From positions 1-5,551 of the forward strand of contig CAMBHC010000203.1 of NCBI GenBank assembly GCA_945866285.1: a DNA stretch of 5,551 bases, written 5' to 3'. Each line of letters begins with the position of its first letter. The stretch's first letter is position 1. Both the position numbers and the translations under genes were made by a program. Source of the stretch: Candidatus Sulfopaludibacter sp. SbA3. Lineage in GTDB: Bacteria > Acidobacteriota > Vicinamibacteria > Vicinamibacterales > UBA2999. The notes beneath the pieces were generated by a model. That model did no database searches and had not been told where the DNA came from. It saw nothing but the letters and a program-made list of their open reading frames with translations. This document shows positions 1-3,508 of the stretch, piece by piece.

Positions 1-24
1 TGGTTCGATGACCGGTATTCGTGA
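1..24 (+). CDS. 3' end of an upstream gene, identical to the tail of the 103-801 gene (partial)
   Basis: The first 24 bases read W-F-D-D-R-Y-S-stop. They match the last seven codons and stop of the sulfite-oxidase-like gene (778-801) base for base. Two explanations are possible. A paralogue of that gene may lie directly upstream in tandem. Alternatively, only this tail plus the following repeat was copied, or the identity was created by assembly at a repeat. Nothing more of the upstream gene is visible, so its identity is inferred only from these residues. Confidence 0.4.
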   Translation, partial: WFDDRYS

Positions 25-49
25 GGGCTTGGGGGCTTGGGGGCTTGGG
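1..49 (+). repeat. 49-bp exact direct repeat, copy 1
   Basis: Bases 1-49 are identical to 778-826, offset by 777 bases. The unit holds the seven C-terminal codons and stop of the molybdenum enzyme gene, then G-runs of 3, 5, 5 and 3 separated by CTT. Identity breaks at base 50 (G here, A at 827), where this copy continues into a longer array. The repeat begins exactly at the window edge, so its true left boundary is unknown. Confidence 0.9.
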
Positions 50-85
50 GCTTGGGGCTTGGGGCTTGGGGCTTGGGGGATTGGG
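25..85 (+). repeat. G-rich tandem array, GGGG(G)CTT units, upstream of the molybdenum enzyme gene
   Basis: Nine G-runs of three to five bases are separated by three-base spacers, CTT seven times and then one ATT. Two 8-base units (GGGGGCTT) are followed by four 7-base units (GGGGCTT), and the ends are degenerate. The spacing fits a stable parallel G-quadruplex with 3-nt loops in the plus-strand DNA and in its transcript. The array fills almost the whole gap between the stop at 22-24 and the start at 103, leaving no room for an ordinary promoter downstream of it. Reading frames through it give only low-complexity Gly/Leu/Trp peptides, so I regard it as non-coding. Confidence 0.9.
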
Positions 86-88
86 ACC

Positions 89-92
89 AGGA
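89..92 (+). promoter_or_regulatory. Shine-Dalgarno-like AGGA that supports the ATG at 103
   Basis: AGGA lies about 10 bases before the ATG at 103, just after the G-rich array. It favours this start over TTG or other codons inside the array. It is a modest match at slightly long spacing. Another ATG at 98 is out of frame. Confidence 0.4.
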
Positions 93-102
93 CGAACATG
101 TT

Positions 103-801
103 ATGAACACACTCGTCGAGAAACGACTTCGTTACATCGAACGGCAGCGCGCCCTGCGACCCGCGCCACCCGCGTCATTTGCCGGCCGCGCCCCGGAGGG
201 CACCGGCGCCGCCAATCGTCATGGCATGCCCAAGTTGCCGACCGGCCAGCGGCAGGTGCCGAACTGGCCCGTGCTCGACCTGGGCGACTCGCCAAGCGTC
301 GCACTCGCTGACTGGCGGCTCGAGGTGGGCGGGCTGTGCGACAACCCGTTCTCGGTCAGCTGGGATGAGTTCCTCGCGTTGCCGCAGGCCGAGGACGTCA
401 GCGACTTCCACTGCGTGACCACGTGGAGCCGCATGGACAACCGTTGGAGCGGCGTACGCTTCCAGACGCTGGCTGAACTCGCAGTACCCGCACCGGAAGT
501 CACGCACGTCCTGTGCACCGGCTTCGATCACATGCCTGGGACACGAATTCCCTACACCACCAACCTGCCGCTCGCGCGCGCCGTCGAGGACGATGTGTTG
601 CTGGTGCACGGGTGGGAAGGCCAGCCACTGCCGCAGGAACACGGCGGACCGTGCCGCATGATCACGCCGAAGCTGTACGCCTGGAAGGGCACCAAGTGGA
701 TTCGCAAGATCGAATTCATCGCCGGCAACAAGCCTGGCTTCTGGGAAGAGCGGGGCTATTCAGATACGGCCGAACCGTGGTTCGATGACCGGTATTCGTG
801 A
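103..801 (+). CDS. Sulfite oxidase-like molybdopterin-dependent oxidoreductase
   Basis: This 232-aa protein belongs to the sulfite oxidase-like (COG2041/YuiH-type) molybdenum enzymes. Its stretch DFHCVTTWSRMDNRW (101-115) contains C104, the expected thiolate ligand of molybdenum, and is followed by the usual WxGV segment. Other family marks are YTTNLPL (151-157), EHGGPCRMITPKLYAWKGTKWI (179-200) with the conserved His-Gly-Gly-Pro, and a C-terminal PGFWEERGYS-type end. No Tat or Sec signal, membrane segment, haem domain or dimerisation domain is present, so it is probably a single-domain cytoplasmic enzyme. Family members bind molybdopterin; the substrate is unknown and sulfite oxidation should not be assumed. 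The start was set at ATG 103 because the frame upstream is repeat sequence. It is first in a likely operon with ligD and mobA; MobA is functionally related through cofactor synthesis. Its 3' end is duplicated at the window start. Confidence 0.9.
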   Translation: MNTLVEKRLRYIERQRALRPAPPASFAGRAPEGTGAANRHGMPKLPTGQRQVPNWPVLDLGDSPSVALADWRLEVGGLCDNPFSVSWDEFLALPQAEDVSDFHCVTTWSRMDNRWSGVRFQTLAELAVPAPEVTHVLCTGFDHMPGTRIPYTTNLPLARAVEDDVLLVHGWEGQPLPQEHGGPCRMITPKLYAWKGTKWIRKIEFIAGNKPGFWEERGYSDTAEPWFDDRYS

Positions 802-826
802 GGGCTTGGGGGCTTGGGGGCTTGGG
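778..826 (+). repeat. 49-bp exact direct repeat, copy 2
   Basis: This is the second copy of bases 1-49. It overlaps the last seven codons and stop of the molybdenum enzyme gene and runs through the short G-rich array up to 826. Here the array stops after four G-runs and is followed by non-repeat sequence leading to ligD. Confidence 0.9.
802..826 (+). repeat. Short G-rich CTT array between the molybdenum enzyme gene and ligD
   Basis: Four G-runs (3, 5, 5, 3) are separated by CTT, the minimum needed for one intramolecular G-quadruplex. The array starts directly after the TGA at 799-801 and ends 13 bases before the GTG start of ligD. The remaining spacer (827-839) has no clear Shine-Dalgarno sequence. 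The array could therefore affect ligD translation or transcription through it, but that is inference. Confidence 0.85.
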
Positions 827-839
827 ATAGCATCTTCTC

Positions 840-2906
840 GTGTTTGTAGCCAAGGACCTGCGGCCGATGCTGGCGACGCTGCCGGCACAGCCACCGGCAT
901 TAACGGTGGCGGGGTTCGTGTACGAACCCAAGTACGACGGCATCCGCGCCATCGTCGAAGTCGTGCCCGGCAAGAACCAGGCGGCGGTTCGACTCTGGTC
1001 GCGGAACGGCAACGAGAAGACCGCACAGTTCCCTGAGATCGTCGAGGCCGTCGGCGCATGGGGACGCCGCCTGCCGGGCCCGGTGGTCCTCGATGGCGAG
1101 GTCACGGCGCTCGATGCGAAGGGCAAGCCCGCCGGCTTCCAGCGATTGCAACATCGCATCAACGTCAGCGGCCACGGGTATCGCTCGAACAAGGTCCAGC
1201 TGTCTGCTGACGAACAGCCGGCCGCCCTCATCGTGTTCGACCTGCTGGGGGTCAAAGACGACGACCTGCGGGCCTTGCCGCTCACAGAGCGCCGGACACG
1301 ACTGGAAGCGTTGTTCCAGAAGCACAAGCCCTCCAAGACAGTGTGGCTGACCGAACAGGCCGTCGGCAGCGGCGAAGCGCTGATGGCACGCGCGCGGAAG
1401 GAAGAATGGGAGGGGCTGATCGTGAAGTTGGCCCGCTCCCCCTATCGCGCCGGCAAGCGCAGCCCCGAGTGGATGAAGCTGAAGCTGCAGAAGAACGACG
1501 AGTTCGTGATTGGCGGCTGGACGGCGCCGCAGGGTACGCGCGCGCACTTCGGTGCACTGATCCTCGGCGCGAGGAACGACGCCGGCACCCTCGACTATTG
1601 CGGCGATGTCGGCACTGGCTTCTCAGGCGCGGAGCTGGATCGGCTGATGGGCCTGCTGACACGAATCGAAACACCGACGTGCCCGTTTGCAATCAAGCCC
1701 AGGGTGAAAGCCACGGCACGCTGGGTCAGGCCGGTGCTGGTCGCGCAGGTGCGATACGCGGAGATCACGGACGAAGGACGGCTCCGCCACCCTTCCTACC
1801 TGGGACTTCGAGACGACAAACCTGCGAAGGCGGTCATGATGCCAGGGGTGTCCGCCTCCGCGGCCGAAGGCCGCTACGGCGAGACCTCGCCGAAGCTCGC
1901 GCGAAAGACGAGCGCGAGCGAAGGCGGGCCAAGCGAGAGGGTCACCGCCAAGGACGTTGCCTCACTCATCGACCAACTCAACACCTTCGAGAAGGCCCGC
2001 AAGAACGGCAAGCTGCTGCTGCCCGACGGCGACACGCTGGAGGTGACGAACCTCCACAAGATCTTCTGGCCGCAGGGCAAGCACACCAAGGGCGACCTGA
2101 TTCGGCACTACGTACGCGTGGCGCCCTACATCCTGCCGGTGATCGACAACCGGCCGCTGGTCATGAAGCGGCTCCCCAACGGCGTGGATGCGCCGCATTT
2201 CTACCAGCATCGCGCGCCCGATGTTCCGCCGCCGGGTGTGCGCAGCGAGACGCTGCCCGCTGACGATGTGCCGTCACGGTTGATCGGCGGCTCGCTGAAG
2301 ACCCTGCTCTACATGGCGCAACTGGCCTCGATCTCGATGGATCCGTGGTTCTCGACCATGGACGACTTGAGCTCGGCCGACCAGGTGGCCATCGACCTGG
2401 ATCCGCAACCCGGCGCCACGTTCGCGCAGATCCTGGATGTCGCGCGCTGGGTGCAAGAGGAGCTCGACCGCGTCAACGTTCCCGGCTTCCCGAAAACCTC
2501 CGGCTCAGAAGGGCTGCACATCTTCATCCCGCTGCCCAAGGGCACACCGTATCAAGCCGGCATGTTGTTCTGCCAGATCATCGCGACCATGGTCGCCATG
2601 AAGCACCCCAAGGTGGCCACTGTCGAGCGCACGGTCCGCAGGCGCAAGGACAAGACGATCTACGTCGACTACCTGCAGAACATCCAGGGCAAGACCCTGG
2701 CCTGCGCCTACAGCGCCAGGGCCAGCGCGTTTGCCGGCGTGTCCACCCCGCTCACCTGGCAGGAAGTGCACGACGCGCCCGCGCCACAAGACTTCACCAT
2801 CGACACCATTGGCGCGCGCCTCGAGACGTCTGGCGACTTGTGGAAGAAACTGCGTCGCCACAAGGGCGCTGACCTGCGGGCCGCGATCGAGAGGCTCAGC
2901 ACATGA
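840..2906 (+). CDS. ligD: Two-domain DNA ligase D: ATP-dependent ligase plus polymerase/primase (Lig-Pol)
   Basis: This 688-aa protein joins an ATP-dependent DNA ligase to a LigD-type primase-polymerase domain, the enzyme of bacterial non-homologous end joining. The ligase comes first. It has EPKYDGIR (29-36) with nucleotidyl-accepting K31, LDGEV (84-88), IVFDLL (131-136), EGLIVK (191-196), WMKLKLQKNDEFVIGGW (211-227), then an OB-fold with GDVGTGF (255-261). After a low-complexity linker (about 336-372) the Pol domain begins near 400. It shows a D519-x-D521 metal pair in AIDLDP, KTSGSEGLH (552-560), and VDYLQN (609-614), where D610 is a plausible third acidic ligand. No phosphoesterase domain is present, unlike three-domain LigD of Pseudomonas or Mycobacterium, and no Ku gene is visible. 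GTG 840 is the first usable codon after an in-frame TAG at 828-830; ATG 867 would remove the conserved N-terminus. The stop overlaps mobA by 4 bases. Confidence 0.95.
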   Translation: MFVAKDLRPMLATLPAQPPALTVAGFVYEPKYDGIRAIVEVVPGKNQAAVRLWSRNGNEKTAQFPEIVEAVGAWGRRLPGPVVLDGEVTALDAKGKPAGFQRLQHRINVSGHGYRSNKVQLSADEQPAALIVFDLLGVKDDDLRALPLTERRTRLEALFQKHKPSKTVWLTEQAVGSGEALMARARKEEWEGLIVKLARSPYRAGKRSPEWMKLKLQKNDEFVIGGWTAPQGTRAHFGALILGARNDAGTLDYCGDVGTGFSGAELDRLMGLLTRIETPTCPFAIKPRVKATARWVRPVLVAQVRYAEITDEGRLRHPSYLGLRDDKPAKAVMMPGVSASAAEGRYGETSPKLARKTSASEGGPSERVTAKDVASLIDQLNTFEKARKNGKLLLPDGDTLEVTNLHKIFWPQGKHTKGDLIRHYVRVAPYILPVIDNRPLVMKRLPNGVDAPHFYQHRAPDVPPPGVRSETLPADDVPSRLIGGSLKTLLYMAQLASISMDPWFSTMDDLSSADQVAIDLDPQPGATFAQILDVARWVQEELDRVNVPGFPKTSGSEGLHIFIPLPKGTPYQAGMLFCQIIATMVAMKHPKVATVERTVRRRKDKTIYVDYLQNIQGKTLACAYSARASAFAGVSTPLTWQEVHDAPAPQDFTIDTIGARLETSGDLWKKLRRHKGADLRAAIERLST
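1853..1928 (+). repeat. Pair of palindromes inside the LigD interdomain linker
   Basis: Two adjacent imperfect palindromes share one design. The first (1853-1881) has outer arms CGCC/GGCG, a 3x3 internal loop, and an inner 6-bp stem GCGGCC/GGCCGC around GAA. The second (1886-1928) has outer arms CTCGCC/GGCGGG (one G-T wobble), a 3x3 GAA/GAA internal loop, and an inner 8-bp stem GCTCGCGC/GCGCGAGC around a 9-base loop. They encode roughly residues 338-363, the low-complexity Ser/Ala/Gly/Glu/Lys/Arg linker between ligase and polymerase. This looks like a dispersed palindromic element inserted in frame, though GC-rich linker coding by chance cannot be excluded. Confidence 0.6.
2889..2894 (+). promoter_or_regulatory. 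Ribosome binding site of mobA inside the 3' end of ligD
   Basis: GAGAGG lies 8 bases before the ATG at 2903, within the last codons of ligD. Together with the ATGA overlap it points to translational coupling of mobA to ligD. Confidence 0.5.
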
Positions 2907-3508
2907 GCCTCACCGGCATCGTGCTGGCCGGCGGGCGATCCACCCGCATGGGTCAGGACAAGGCGTCGTTGCCGTTCGGCGATGAAACCCTGCTGACGCG
3001 CGCAGTTCGCATCGTCGGCGAGGTCGCCGACCAAGTGCTCGTGGTGGCACGAGCCGAACAGCGTGGAAGCAACCCCTTCGTGGGGTTGCCTGTTCCAGTG
3101 GTCGCCGACCCCATCGAGGATCTCGGGCCGTTGGCCGGCATCGCGGCGGGACTCGCCGCCTCGAGCACTGACCTGAACCTCATTGTCGCCTGCGATATGC
3201 CCTTGATCACGCCGGCGGTGCTGCGACGGTTGGTCGAGTTGTGCGGGGATGCGGACATCTGTCTGCCGGTCGTCGGTGCCCAGGCCAGCCCGCTGTGCGC
3301 GGTCTACCGCTCATCGGTGGCCGTGGCGGCGCACAGTCTTCTGGCGGCGGGTGAACGGCGCGTGATGCGGCTGCTCGATCAGGTACAAACGAAACGGGTC
3401 GACGCCGCGGTGTTCCGCGACCTCGACCCGCATTTGAAATGCTTCGTCAGCTGCAATACGCCAGAGGAACTGCAGGCGGCACTAAAGTGCCGCCCTCCCG
3501 GCGCCTAG
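2903..3508 (+). CDS. mobA: Molybdenum cofactor guanylyltransferase MobA
   Basis: This 201-aa cytoplasmic enzyme is predicted to transfer GMP from GTP to Mo-molybdopterin, giving the guanine dinucleotide form of the cofactor. The N-terminal signature GIVLAGGRSTRMGQDKASLPF (5-25) is the nucleotide-binding loop, with K20 as the conserved lysine. DLGPLAGIAAGL (73-84) is the second family motif. ACDMPLI (96-102) supplies the metal-binding D98. FVSCNTPEEL (181-190) is the usual near-C-terminal motif. Length fits the family. ATG 2903 overlaps the ligD stop in ATGA and has a GAGAGG upstream, so translation is probably coupled. A related cytidylyltransferase or other NTP-transferase is possible but less likely given the whole motif set. 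Sulfite-oxidase-family enzymes usually use molybdopterin without the nucleotide, so MobA may serve other enzymes in the cell. The last ten or so codons carry a perfect hairpin. Confidence 0.92.
   Translation: MSLTGIVLAGGRSTRMGQDKASLPFGDETLLTRAVRIVGEVADQVLVVARAEQRGSNPFVGLPVPVVADPIEDLGPLAGIAAGLAASSTDLNLIVACDMPLITPAVLRRLVELCGDADICLPVVGAQASPLCAVYRSSVAVAAHSLLAAGERRVMRLLDQVQTKRVDAAVFRDLDPHLKCFVSCNTPEELQAALKCRPPGA
3064..3097 (+). repeat. Long hairpin within mobA
   Basis: Arms GCAACCCC (3069-3076) and GGGGTTGC (3082-3089) enclose the loop TTCGT. They are extended by TGGAA (3064-3068) and TTCCA (3093-3097) with a 3-base bulge on one side, giving 13 paired positions. It encodes a segment expected to be variable in MobA, before the VAD at 67-69. 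A role is not known; it may be a small palindromic element or an mRNA structure. Confidence 0.55.
3475..3494 (+). terminator. Perfect GC-rich hairpin in the last codons of mobA, possible bidirectional terminator
   Basis: GGCGGCACT (3475-3483) and AGTGCCGCC (3486-3494) are exact inverted repeats around AA, forming an 8-bp stem with a TAAA loop. The hairpin lies 11 bases before the mobA stop and next to the convergent receptor stop. This is where terminators for both transcripts are needed, because the genes leave no space between them. No T-run follows on either strand, so it is not a standard intrinsic terminator. It may act as an RNA 3'-end barrier, or be one copy of a dispersed palindromic repeat. 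Confidence 0.45.

Noticed and set aside
25..85. CRISPR-like array
   Set aside because: Units are 7-8 bases with no unique spacers, so it is a simple tandem repeat.
21..311. Open frames through the G-rich array giving Gly/Leu/Trp repeat peptides, including a longer N-terminus for the molybdenum enzyme from TTG at 37
   Set aside because: The peptide is a direct reading of a simple repeat. The family homology begins after ATG 103, which has its own AGGA.
175..642. Minus-strand open frame opposite the molybdenum enzyme gene
   Set aside because: It is a shadow of the coding strand. The plus frame carries the conserved Cys and HGGP motifs.
716..1547. Long minus-strand open frames (716-1336 and 900-1547) opposite ligD
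   Set aside because: They are antisense to well-supported ligase motifs, show no recognisable domain, and are expected in GC-rich coding DNA.
1343..2263. 306-codon plus-strand open frame in another frame of ligD
   Set aside because: The product is Arg/Ala/Gly-rich low-complexity and overlaps conserved ligase and polymerase motifs in the true frame.
3430..3442. Short palindrome GCATTT-G-AAATGC in mobA
   Set aside because: Six-base arms with a one-base centre are common by chance and do not form a usable hairpin.
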